33,327 nucleotides of DNA, taken from NCBI GenBank assembly GCA_902786665.1, contig CADADN010000052.1:1-33327 (forward strand), written 5' to 3'. Under the pieces are notes generated by a model. That model did not search any database. It worked only from the letters and a program-made list of their open reading frames with translations, and was not told the origin of the DNA. Position numbers and translations under genes: made by a program. This DNA comes from an uncultured Prevotellaceae bacterium (GTDB lineage: Bacteria > Bacteroidota > Bacteroidia > Bacteroidales > Bacteroidaceae). This document shows, piece by piece, positions 24,671 through 33,271 of this stretch. Within the stretch, counting starts at the first letter, position 1. Each line of letters opens with the position of its first letter.

Positions 24671-24967
24671 GACATATTTTTCCGAATAATGGCTTGACTA
24701 TATGAAAATATTTTTTGCTTTCGGGAGTTGAAGGGGAGGGTTAAATAATTTATAATTTATAATTAACAAGGGGAGTTAAAGGGGAGTTAAAGGGGAGTAT
24801 GTTCACTTTTTCTTCATTTTTAGCTTCGCTGTTATTTCAATCTTCAATTTTCAATTTTAGCTTCGCTGATTTTTGTCGCGACTCGGCAGAGTTCAAGCAA
24901 GCTTGACTCTGCTCTCGCTGCTCCAAAAATGCAATCTTCAATTTTCAATCTTCAATTTTCAATATAA
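24671..24967. other. Repeat-filled intergenic region
   Basis: Between divergent units lie three GGGGAGTTAAA-type 12-bp units with an adjacent TTATAATTAAC segment; 24753-24792 is an exact 40 bp inverted copy of 33004-33043. There are also two TTTTAGCTTCGCTG copies (about 24818 and 24856), 7-bp CAATYTT arrays at 24838-24858 and 24932-24963, and a hairpin with one bulge (24886-24912, GCAGAGTTCAAGC against GCTTGACTCTGC). No gene was found. Confidence 0.8.
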
Positions 24968-25001
24968 TTGTCCTTATTTCGTTTTTTTTTGCGTAATTTT
25001 G
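24968..25001 (+). promoter_or_regulatory. Promoter of the giant secreted protein
   Basis: TAATTTTG at 24994-25001 fits the -7 box; TTG at 24968-24970 is a possible -33 box with a slightly long 23 bp gap. A leader of about 95 nt would precede the ATG at 25102. Confidence 0.5.
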
Positions 25002-25101
25002 CAACGCAAAAATGCCTTGCGTGCCATTCATTTTGGAAATGTGTGTTTTAGAACCCTTCACGCCTGTCATTTTCACCAACCAAGCAAATCAAGCAAACAA
25101 G

Positions 25102-28100
25102 ATGAAAGCAACCTTCATTCTCAAGCAGGTCGGCCTGTGGCTGTTGCCGTTCCTGCTCCCTGTGACGGCCAACGCCGCAAACAATTACGTCGACCTCGGT
25201 CTGCCCAGCGGTACGCTGTGGGCCGAATGCAACGTGGGCGCCACCACCCCTGAGGGCTATGGCGACTTCTATGCCTGGGGAGAGATGAAGACCAAAACCA
25301 CTTATTCGTGGAGCAACTACCAGTATGCCAGCGGGTCGGCGTCTTCCGCACAGGATCTCGGAATGCATATAGCAGGAACAATGTATGACACCGCTACAGC
25401 GGTATGGGGTAGCGAATGGGTGATGCCCACACTCGACCAGGCTAACGAACTGCTCAAGAAGTGTTCTGTCTCTTTGGCCACGGTGAACAACGTCAAGGGC
25501 ATGCGCTTCAAGGGCCCCAACGGTAACACCATCTTCTTCCCCATGGCGGGATACAAGTATAACTCAAATTACAATGCGGAAGGTTCACAGGTTTACATCT
25601 GGACCGACACCAAGGACAATGTCACCAACGAGGCATACAAGTCGATGGCCATCTACATCTATCGCAGCTCCACCTCGGCGACGGTGAAGACCACGGCGGC
25701 GCCAAGACGCTCTGGCGTTATCGTCAGGGCCGTCCGTTCCAAGGAGGTCGTGGACCCAGACCCGCCCACTCCGCCTTCCAACGGACCGGAACTGGTCGAC
25801 CTCGGTTTGAGTGTGAAATGGTGCTCTCAGAACGTGGGAGCCGACAGCGAGTCCGCATATGGAGAATATTACGCTTGGGGCGAGACCGCCACAAAGAAGA
25901 CCTACTCCTGGGCCAACTACCAACATGCCAGTGGCTCGACAGCAACGGTGAGGAGCATCGGCACCAACATCGCCGGCACGGAGTACGACGTGGCTGCCAA
26001 GACGGAGGTTTATGACCCCGCAGCGAACAAGCAGGTCGAGGTATGCATGCCCACCGTGGCACAGTTCGAGGAGTTGAACACCAAGTGCTCTTGGAAGGAA
26101 GAAACCGTTGATGGGCACAAAGGGTTCCGCGTCACGGGCCCCAGCGGCAAGAGCATCTTCCTGCCCTTCTCAGGCTCCAATTTCGATGGCAGCATGCACA
26201 ACGTGGGCGTATACACCTACTATTGGTCATCGGAGGAGGCCCCTTCTGATGAACTGAGGGCCGGCACGCTCCTGGTCAAGACCGGAGAGACCCCGGATAT
26301 AAGAATGGTGCAAAAGCGCACCGGGCTCGTCATCCGCGCCGTGGAGCAAACCAAAGGAACCGAAGAGGATCCGGTAGAGCCGGAACAAGTCGCTTTGGTC
26401 GACCTCGGACTGAGTGTGAAATGGTGCTCTCAAAACCTGGGTGCCGACAGTGAGTCCGCTTACGGCGAATACTACTCCTGGGGCGAGACCGCCACGAAGA
26501 ATACCTACACCTGGGCCAACTACCAACATGCCAACGGTTCGGCCACCACGGTGAAGGACATCGGCAGCGACATCGCCGGCACGGAGTATGACGTGGCTGC
26601 CAAGACGGAGGTCTACGACCCTGACACCAAACAACAAGTCGCGGTATCCATACCCACCAAGGCGCAGTTCGAGGAGTTGCGCACCAAGTGCACGTGGAAG
26701 GAGGAGACTGTCGATGGACACAAGGGATACCGCGTCACGGGAACCAGTGGAAAGAGCATCTTCCTGCCCTTCTCTGGCTCCAACTATGATGGCAGCATGC
26801 ACAACGTGGGCATATATGCTTACTACTGGTCGTCGGAGGTGGATGCATCCTACTTGCAGAGGGCCAACGCATTTTATATCAAGACCGCAACATCACCGAA
26901 GATGTCATGGGCGCAGAGGCGCACAGGACTCGTCATACGTGCCGTGGAGCAAGCCAAAGGAACGGAAGAGAATCCGGTAGAGCCGGAACAAGCCTCATTG
27001 GTCGACCTCGGACTGAGCGTGAAATGGTGCTCACAGAACGTCGGTGCCGACAGCGAGTCTGCATTCGGTGAATACTATTCCTGGGGCGAGACCGCCACGA
27101 AGGCCACCTACACCTGGGCCAACTACCAATATGCCAACGGTTCGGCAACAACGGTGAAGGACATCGGCAGCGACATCGCCGGCACGGAGTATGACGTGGC
27201 TGCAAAGACGGAGGTCTACGACCCTGACACCAAACAACAGGTTGCGGTATCCATGCCCACCAAGGAGCAGTTCGAGGAGTTGCGCACCAAGTGCACATGG
27301 AAGGAGGAGACTGTCGATGACCACAAGGGATACCGCGTCACAGGACCCAGTGGCAAGAGCATCTTCCTGCCCTTCTCCGGCTCCAACTATGATGGCAGCA
27401 TGCACAACGTGGGCGTATACACCTACTATTGGTCGTCGGAGGTGGATGCATCCAACTTGCAGAAAGCCAGTGCACTTTATATCAAGACTGCAACCGCTCC
27501 GACGATAACCGTGGCGCAAAGGCGCACAGGCCTCGTCGTCCGCGCTGTGGAATATGTCGAAGGAACCGAAGAGGGGAATGACGACCCGAAAATCTCCTTG
27601 GTGGACCTCGGCCTGAGCGTGAAATGGGCGGATATGAACGTGGGTGCCACAGAAGAGTCGGGATACGGCGACTTCTACGCTTGGGGCGAGACCGCCACGA
27701 AGACCACCTACACCTGGGCCAACTACCAGCACGCCAACGGCTCGGCCGCCACGGTGAAGGACATCGGCAGCGACATCGCCGGCACGGAGTATGACGTGGC
27801 TGCCAAGACGGGGGTCTACGACCCGGATGTGAAAAAGCAGGTGGAGGCATCATTGCCTACCATGGAGCAGTTCGAGGAGTTGCGCACCAAGTGCACGTGG
27901 AAGGAGGAGACCATAGACGGTCACAAGGGTTTCCGGGCTACGGGACCCAATGGCAAGAGCATCTTCCTGCCTCTCTCGGGATGCAGCTACGACGGAAAGG
28001 AATACAGCCGCAACGTGTCGTGCAACTACTGGACGTCGGAGGTTAACGCCTCTGATGCACAAAGGGCCAACGTTCTTTACATCAAGACGGCGAACGCCCC

Positions 28101-29712
28101 GAAGTTGTATGTGGCGCAAAGGCGCACAGGAGCTTTCGTGCGACCTGTGGAGAAGGTGGAGGTGGAAATTCCGCCCACACCGCCCACACCGCCCACACCG
28201 CCGGGCACCGATGCACCTTACGCCATTCTCAGCAGTACCACACTGACGTTCTATTACGATAGCAATAGGGCGTCGCGCTCGGGGACGGCCTACGATTTGA
28301 ACACCGGCAAGAATGCGCCGAAATGGCAGACAAAAGCCTCTTCTGTCAAGAAGGTAACGTTCGACGCTTCCTTCAAGGAGGCACGTCCCACCTCATGCCA
28401 CCAGTGGTTCTATGGCATGTCGGCACTGACCACCATCACCGGCCTTGCCAATCTCAACACCTCGGAAGCCACCAGCATGCAGGGGATGTTCACCTACTGT
28501 AGCACACTCACCTCGTTGGACTTGACACATTTCAATACGGCCAACGTCACCGACATGTCGGCCATGTTCTACTACTGTTCCAACTTGGAGAGCGTCGACG
28601 TGAGCCAATTCAACACCGAGAAGGTGACCCATATGGGACTGATGTTCGCGTTCAGCGGGTTGGAAGAATTGGATATCTCCAACTTTGTCATACCAGACTC
28701 CACCAAGTCAAGCGGAAAATCCACACTCAACATGATCGGGGCGTGCACCAACCTGCAGCACCTCGTCATTCCTGCTTCGGCGGTGAAACTGAAAAGCAAC
28801 GCTTGCGAACTCGTGGGGGCAGACACCCCATGCTCCATCACCGCGCCTGAAGGATTCAAGTTCGGTGTCAGCACCTCGGGCAGCAGTTTCAAGTGGAAGG
28901 GCGGACGTTTCAAAATCGCCGGCACTTCCAATCCTGACCCCGATCCTGACCCTGACCCCGACCCGAACATAGGCGAGTATGAGTACGTCGACCTCGGACT
29001 GCCGAGCGGTACATTATGGGCAACCTGCAACGTTGGAGCAGACGCACCGGAGGAATACGGCGACTTCTATGCCTGGGGGGAGACGGCAACGAAGCCTACA
29101 TACTCATGGAGTAACTACCTCTATGCCAGTGGCTCATCCTCAACCGTGCAGGACATCGGCGAAAACATTGCCGGAACGGAGTATGACGTGGCGGCAACAC
29201 TATGGGGCAGTGAATGGGTGATGCCCACACTCGACCAGGCCAATGAACTGTTGAGGAAATGCAGTGCTTCACTTGCCACGGTGAACAACGTCAAGGGTCT
29301 GCGTTTCAAGGGTCCCAACGGCAACACCATCTTCTTCCCGATGACGGGGTACAAGTATGACTCGAACTACAGTAATGAAGGCTTGCAGACATACCTTTGG
29401 TTGAGCAACAATGACAACGTCACGAATGTGGCTTACAAGGCCATGTCCATCCACATCCAGCGCTCGACTTCGTCGGCGAGCGTGAAGACGACGGCTGCTC
29501 CCCGACGCTCTGGCGTCGTCGTACGTGCCGTACGTGCAGGAACCGGTTCCACCAACGATTTCAACTTCGATACCGACGGCATCTTCTCTGTGACAACCAA
29601 CGCCTCATCCCCCTCCGACGACGCCACATACACCCTTCAGGGCATCAAGGTCGAGGGACAGCTCAAGCCTGGCATATATATCCGAAACGGAAAGAAGTTC
29701 ACGGTGAAATAG
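25102..29712 (+). CDS. Giant secreted protein: six Fibrobacter-type paralogous domains and a BspA-like insert
   Basis: 1536 residues from the ATG at 25102, which gives a signal peptide (MKATFILKQVGLWLLPFLLP...ANA); a start at 25012 would add 30 residues that spoil it. Six copies of the domain known as the Fibrobacter succinogenes major paralogous domain follow, each opening VDLGL(S/P)...W...NVGA, then GDFYAWGET and ending with a RRxG(V/L)(V/F)VRAV(R/E) strand. Copies 1 and 6 resemble each other; copies 2-5 form an inner set. Between 5 and 6 lie PTPP repeats and a BspA-like DUF285 region (MFTYCSTLTSLDLTHFN, MFYYCSNLESVDVSQFN). An Asp-Pro linker leads into copy 6. The C-terminus (TLQGIKVEGQLKPGIYIRNG, then KKF) resembles a type IX secretion sorting signal. 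A surface adhesin or glycan/protein-binding role is likely but not shown. Confidence 0.88.
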   Translation: MKATFILKQVGLWLLPFLLPVTANAANNYVDLGLPSGTLWAECNVGATTPEGYGDFYAWGEMKTKTTYSWSNYQYASGSASSAQDLGMHIAGTMYDTATAVWGSEWVMPTLDQANELLKKCSVSLATVNNVKGMRFKGPNGNTIFFPMAGYKYNSNYNAEGSQVYIWTDTKDNVTNEAYKSMAIYIYRSSTSATVKTTAAPRRSGVIVRAVRSKEVVDPDPPTPPSNGPELVDLGLSVKWCSQNVGADSESAYGEYYAWGETATKKTYSWANYQHASGSTATVRSIGTNIAGTEYDVAAKTEVYDPAANKQVEVCMPTVAQFEELNTKCSWKEETVDGHKGFRVTGPSGKSIFLPFSGSNFDGSMHNVGVYTYYWSSEEAPSDELRAGTLLVKTGETPDIRMVQKRTGLVIRAVEQTKGTEEDPVEPEQVALVDLGLSVKWCSQNLGADSESAYGEYYSWGETATKNTYTWANYQHANGSATTVKDIGSDIAGTEYDVAAKTEVYDPDTKQQVAVSIPTKAQFEELRTKCTWKEETVDGHKGYRVTGTSGKSIFLPFSGSNYDGSMHNVGIYAYYWSSEVDASYLQRANAFYIKTATSPKMSWAQRRTGLVIRAVEQAKGTEENPVEPEQASLVDLGLSVKWCSQNVGADSESAFGEYYSWGETATKATYTWANYQYANGSATTVKDIGSDIAGTEYDVAAKTEVYDPDTKQQVAVSMPTKEQFEELRTKCTWKEETVDDHKGYRVTGPSGKSIFLPFSGSNYDGSMHNVGVYTYYWSSEVDASNLQKASALYIKTATAPTITVAQRRTGLVVRAVEYVEGTEEGNDDPKISLVDLGLSVKWADMNVGATEESGYGDFYAWGETATKTTYTWANYQHANGSAATVKDIGSDIAGTEYDVAAKTGVYDPDVKKQVEASLPTMEQFEELRTKCTWKEETIDGHKGFRATGPNGKSIFLPLSGCSYDGKEYSRNVSCNYWTSEVNASDAQRANVLYIKTANAPKLYVAQRRTGAFVRPVEKVEVEIPPTPPTPPTPPGTDAPYAILSSTTLTFYYDSNRASRSGTAYDLNTGKNAPKWQTKASSVKKVTFDASFKEARPTSCHQWFYGMSALTTITGLANLNTSEATSMQGMFTYCSTLTSLDLTHFNTANVTDMSAMFYYCSNLESVDVSQFNTEKVTHMGLMFAFSGLEELDISNFVIPDSTKSSGKSTLNMIGACTNLQHLVIPASAVKLKSNACELVGADTPCSITAPEGFKFGVSTSGSSFKWKGGRFKIAGTSNPDPDPDPDPDPNIGEYEYVDLGLPSGTLWATCNVGADAPEEYGDFYAWGETATKPTYSWSNYLYASGSSSTVQDIGENIAGTEYDVAATLWGSEWVMPTLDQANELLRKCSASLATVNNVKGLRFKGPNGNTIFFPMTGYKYDSNYSNEGLQTYLWLSNNDNVTNVAYKAMSIHIQRSTSSASVKTTAAPRRSGVVVRAVRAGTGSTNDFNFDTDGIFSVTTNASSPSDDATYTLQGIKVEGQLKPGIYIRNGKKFTVK
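25795..28150 (+). repeat. Four intragenic tandem copies, period ~600 bp
   Basis: The GTCGACCTCGG-type openings of the inner copies fall at 25795, 26398, 27001 and 27601, so periods are 603, 603 and 600 bp. Copies 3 and 4 are nearly identical over long runs of DNA, including the third codon positions, which points to recent duplication or gene conversion; copies 2 and 5 are more diverged. Confidence 0.9.
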
Positions 29713-29713
29713 G

Positions 29714-29741
29714 TTTGAGATTTGAGGTTTGAGATTTGAGA
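29714..29741. repeat. 7-bp tandem array between two genes
   Basis: TTTGAGA, TTTGAGG, TTTGAGA, TTTGAGA fill most of the 41 bp between the stop of the giant protein and the ATG of the sensor gene. No promoter is seen in this gap, so the two genes may be cotranscribed. Confidence 0.85.
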
Positions 29742-29753
29742 AAAAGTGAACGT

Positions 29754-32654
29754 ATGCGCCATGTGATTGTGCTCTGTGCACTGCTGTTGTCAAGTACCTT
29801 GGCTGCCAAGTCGGTAGCCGACCCCGTACATGCCGTCGATTCGTTGCTGGCAGCCTATTCCTCTGCCTCGCGAAGCAACAAGGCGGACATCGGCGACCGG
29901 CTCATCAAACTTTGCATGGCCGACGACAACCTCTTGTCCATTCAGCGCAAGACCACTTCGCTACATAGCGACACGCTCGACTTCTTCGTATGGCTCGCCG
30001 CAGAGCGCTTCTACTACAACAACAGCTATTTCAAGGAGAGTATCGGGTTCATCGACAAGGCTTTGCCACTGGCAACCGCCAACGCCCCCGAATACCATGC
30101 CACGCTGCTCTGCGACCGCGGATACTGCCTTTTCAAGACAGGCCACAACACGGAGGCTACAGAAGCCGAACTGAAGGCGGAGCGCTTCAGCAAGAAACAT
30201 GGACTGCTGCTCCCCCAGGCCCGCGCTTACAATTACCTGGCCATCATCAACCTCTCACTTGGCAGCATCGACGAAGCCAAGCATTTTGTACAAAAGGCTA
30301 TCGACACCGACCGACTGACGGGGTCGGACCAGAATACCCACAACTACCTTGGCATTGCATGCGAAGTATATAGCGTGGCAAAGGAGCCTGACATGGCCAT
30401 CAGCTATGGCCGTCGGGCAGTGGAGGCCGCTCGAGCCATCGGATACACTGCAGGAGTCGTCAATCACCTTTCCCAGCTGAGCTATGCCTACAACAGGAAG
30501 GGTGACCTCCAGCAGGCGCTCGCCATGTCGCAGGAGGCGGTGAAGACTGTGGAACAGATGGATGTGGTGGATAGAAACCTGCTGGCCATCAGCTTGGAGT
30601 ATGTGGCTTTCAACCTCCTCGACATGAAACGAAACAGCGAGGCGGTGCCCGTCATCAGAAGGGCCATTGGCCTCCAAGAGGAATTGGGCAACTACCGTTC
30701 GGTATGCTACGACTACTTGTCGCTGGCAGAGGCTTTGGAGACTGACCAACCCCATGAGTCAAACAAGGCCCTGCATCGCTATGCCAAGATGCTTGACTCC
30801 CTCCACCATGCTGAGATGCATGAGGCGCTTAGCAATGCCAATGCCGCACTACACAACGATGAACTTCAGGAAGCAAACGAGGAGAGCCGTCGCAACTTCA
30901 ACAGGATAGCCATTGCTGCCCTGGCGGGAATATTGCTCTTGTCGGCCGTCATCGCCGTATTGGCTTACATCAACCACCTGCGACGCCGCACACAAGAGGC
31001 CACCGAGCGACTGCAGAAAGCACGGGAGACCTTTTTCACCAATGTCACCCACGAACTTCGCACGCCGCTCACCGTCATCCTCGGATTGACGCGGCTTTTG
31101 AATAAAAAGGAGAAAGATGCCGACAAGAAGGAGTCTCTCGCAATGATCGAGCGCAACGGGCAGTCTCTGCTCACCCTCGTCAACCAATTGCTCGATATTT
31201 CCAAGATGACTTCCGAGACCATGCAATTCTCCTGGCAGCAAGGCGATGTGGCGGCTTTCGTGGAGATGATTGTCGAGCATTTCCGACCGATGGCCGACCT
31301 GAAAGGTGTCGACATGAGTTTCAATGCGGCTTCTCAAGCCATTCCTACTTTTTTCGTCGCCGATGCCATGCAGAAGATGGTGGGCAACCTGATTTCCAAT
31401 GCCATCAAGTTCACTCCCAAGGGGGGAGAAGTCGCAGTAGGCATCGGCACCAACGGGAAAGAGTTGCAGGTCAGCGTCGAAGACAATGGTGTCGGTATTC
31501 AGCCCGAAGACATCGAACGCTTGTTTGAACCCTTCTTCCAAGGCACCAACCATGAGCGAACAGGCACCGGTGTGGGGCTTGCTCTCGTCAGTCAGCTGGC
31601 CAAGGCCTTGGGCGGAAAGGTAGGGGTGAGCAGCACACCTGGCGAGAAAACACGGTTCTTCATCGCTCTCCCCCTGAAGGAGACGCTTTCCGAGGGAGAC
31701 CGGCTCGTGGCAGCAACAGCTCTTCACAACATACAGACTGACTCAACGGAGACTATGGTGAAGGATGGCAGAAAACTTGAAACGGCTGCTGAGGATGAGT
31801 CTGAAGAGGGTGGGAAGACACGGATTCTCGTGGTGGAGGACAATGCCGACGTGGCGGCATTCATTGGCAGTGTGCTTGCAGAAAGATATGCCGTGGCCTA
31901 CGCCTACGATGGAGCAGAAGGAGAGAGAAAGGCCGCTGAATGGATGCCAGACCTTGTTGTCACCGACATCATGATGCCTGAGGTGGACGGACTGGAAATG
32001 TGTCGCCGCATACGTTCTTCTGAACAGACCAACCACATCCCCATCATCATCATCACCGCACGAAACACCGACAGCGACCGCCTCAGTGGCATCGAAGCAG
32101 GTGCAGAGGCTTATCTGTGCAAGCCCTTCATGGCTGAGGAACTGCTGCTGAGGATAGATAAAATCTTGGAGCAGCGACGGATGCTGCAGCAAAAATTCCA
32201 AAAAACAGTCAACATCCCAGAGTCAGAAACAGATGTTACGGATGTTACAGACGCTGCTGCCTCCGCGCCAGAACCTTCAAAAGAAGAAACCATCTTCGAG
32301 CGAAACCTCTCTGAGGCCAACAGGGATTTCCTCCGCAAAATCGACGAGGCGATATTCCGACTCATGGCAGAGGGCAAGGTTGACGTGCAGGAAGTGGCGA
32401 CGGCTGTTTGCCTTAGCCGCTCGCAATTTGGACGTAAACTACGTGCCGTGGTCGACATGTCGCCGTCTGACTATATCAACGAGGTACGCCTGAATGAGGT
32501 GAGGAGATTGCTACATTCGCAACCTCAGTTGTCTTTGCTGGATATTGCACTGCGCACAGGCTTTTCCGACCATGCTCACCTCACACATGCTTTCACTCGC
32601 AAGTTCGGCGTTTCTCCCTCTCTTTATATCCGTCAGGCGAATGCTGCTAACTGA
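29754..32654 (+). CDS. Hybrid two-component sensor-regulator with TPR sensor (HTCS-like)
   Basis: 966 residues. I choose the ATG at 29754 over a TTG at 29736 that lies in the 7-bp array. A signal peptide (MRHVIVLCALLLSSTLA) precedes a periplasmic TPR-like helical region (about 80-370) and one TM (about 385-407). The cytoplasmic part has a HisKA domain with the phospho-His in NVTHELRTPL (H433), HATPase motifs NLISNAIKFT, EDNGVGIQ and GTGVGLALV, then a receiver domain (VVEDNADV; phospho-acceptor D738 in VVTDIMMPEVDG; LCKPF) and an AraC-type HTH (VQEVATAVCLSRSQFGRKL, GFSDHAHLTHAFTRKFGVSP). Sensor and DNA-binding regulator are thus one polypeptide. Classic Bacteroides HTCS use a beta-propeller sensor; here it is TPR. 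It may control the giant protein gene 41 bp upstream. Confidence 0.93.
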   Translation: MRHVIVLCALLLSSTLAAKSVADPVHAVDSLLAAYSSASRSNKADIGDRLIKLCMADDNLLSIQRKTTSLHSDTLDFFVWLAAERFYYNNSYFKESIGFIDKALPLATANAPEYHATLLCDRGYCLFKTGHNTEATEAELKAERFSKKHGLLLPQARAYNYLAIINLSLGSIDEAKHFVQKAIDTDRLTGSDQNTHNYLGIACEVYSVAKEPDMAISYGRRAVEAARAIGYTAGVVNHLSQLSYAYNRKGDLQQALAMSQEAVKTVEQMDVVDRNLLAISLEYVAFNLLDMKRNSEAVPVIRRAIGLQEELGNYRSVCYDYLSLAEALETDQPHESNKALHRYAKMLDSLHHAEMHEALSNANAALHNDELQEANEESRRNFNRIAIAALAGILLLSAVIAVLAYINHLRRRTQEATERLQKARETFFTNVTHELRTPLTVILGLTRLLNKKEKDADKKESLAMIERNGQSLLTLVNQLLDISKMTSETMQFSWQQGDVAAFVEMIVEHFRPMADLKGVDMSFNAASQAIPTFFVADAMQKMVGNLISNAIKFTPKGGEVAVGIGTNGKELQVSVEDNGVGIQPEDIERLFEPFFQGTNHERTGTGVGLALVSQLAKALGGKVGVSSTPGEKTRFFIALPLKETLSEGDRLVAATALHNIQTDSTETMVKDGRKLETAAEDESEEGGKTRILVVEDNADVAAFIGSVLAERYAVAYAYDGAEGERKAAEWMPDLVVTDIMMPEVDGLEMCRRIRSSEQTNHIPIIIITARNTDSDRLSGIEAGAEAYLCKPFMAEELLLRIDKILEQRRMLQQKFQKTVNIPESETDVTDVTDAAASAPEPSKEETIFERNLSEANRDFLRKIDEAIFRLMAEGKVDVQEVATAVCLSRSQFGRKLRAVVDMSPSDYINEVRLNEVRRLLHSQPQLSLLDIALRTGFSDHAHLTHAFTRKFGVSPSLYIRQANAAN

Positions 32655-32685
32655 GCATGCGCCGACAGAATGAAGAAGTGTTATT

Positions 32686-32829
32686 GAAGTTAACGAAGTT
32701 GTCGAAGTTAACGAAGTTATTGAAGTTGTCGAAGTTAACGAAGTTATTGAATTTGCCGAAGTTAACGAAGTTATTGAATTTGCCGAAGTTAACGAAGTTA
32801 TTGAAGTTATCGCTTCGCTCGAAGTTAAA
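32686..32829. repeat. 16-unit 9-bp tandem array (GAAGTTNNN)
   Basis: Units GAAGTTAAC, GAAGTTGTC, GAAGTTATT and GAATTTGCC recur in a partly ordered 27-bp super-period, with one odd unit GCTTCGCTC near the end. The array begins 31 bp after the stop of the sensor gene. An open frame through it encodes only a Leu/Lys/Thr repeat and is not taken as a gene. Confidence 0.92.
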
Positions 32830-32918
32830 GACAATCGTCTGCTCGCTCATAGCCTTTAAGTAGACCTTTTTTCTACGGAAATGAGGGAGAAAAAATGATT
32901 GAGAATCAGATAATCAAA

Positions 32919-33005
32919 TACCCCACCCCAGCCCCTCCCCTCAAGGGGAGGGGATATGCGCACCGCCCTTTTACTTACTGTCCTTTTTTCAAGTGGACTC
33001 ATTCT
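32919..33005 (+). repeat. Dispersed G-rich hairpin element, third copy
   Basis: ACCCCACCCCAGCCCC, a CCCCTCCCCTC/AAGGGGAGGGG hairpin, then GGGGATATGCGCACC and TTTTTTCAAGTGGACTCATT match 3183-3275 in order and orientation. No 7-bp array follows here; 12-bp CTTTAACTCCCC units do. Confidence 0.7.
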
Positions 33006-33043
33006 TTAACTCCCCTTTAACTCCCCTTGTTAATTATAAATTA
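33004..33043. repeat. 40-bp exact inverted copy of 24753-24792
   Basis: The reverse complement of this segment (TAATTTATAATTAACAAGG, then GGAGTTAAAG twice) equals 24753-24792. It joins the G-rich element directly to the right terminal repeat, so the end of the window is a mosaic of repeats. Confidence 0.8.
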
Positions 33044-33271
33044 ACTTAAGTTTCGGATGTTCGGTTATATTGACATTCAATTACTTACAGTAGCTTCATT
33101 AAAAAAGTGTATGGATTATCAAATGATGATTCCATCAACACGCCTCCATTTGTGAGGATTTTTTACTTCATACTAGATTTGCTTTATCTTGGTTTGATGT
33201 TGAACGAACCCCGAAGGGGTGGACAGAATACAGGCAGGTGGTGGAGTGCGAAGCACGGAACCCCTGCTAAA
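33044..33271. repeat. Right copy of ~230 bp imperfect inverted repeat
   Basis: This is the partner of 2-232 in opposite orientation, with the same landmarks (CTTAAGTTTCGG at the inner end, GGTTTGATGTTGAACGAACC, and GGAGTGCGAAGCACGGAACC at the outer end). The final 56 bp of the window repeat the motif ACCCCGAAGGGGTGG...CAGAAT once more and hold no gene. Confidence 0.85.

Noticed and set aside
32657-32863. Leu/Lys/Thr-repeat open frame in the 9-bp array
   Set aside because: The frame exists only because the period is a multiple of three; the opposite strand gives an equally long Asn/Phe frame.
2-33271. Terminal inverted repeats of a transposon
   Set aside because: No transposase, integrase or target-site duplication is visible, and the repeat contains small palindromes that recur outside it (33290-33312).
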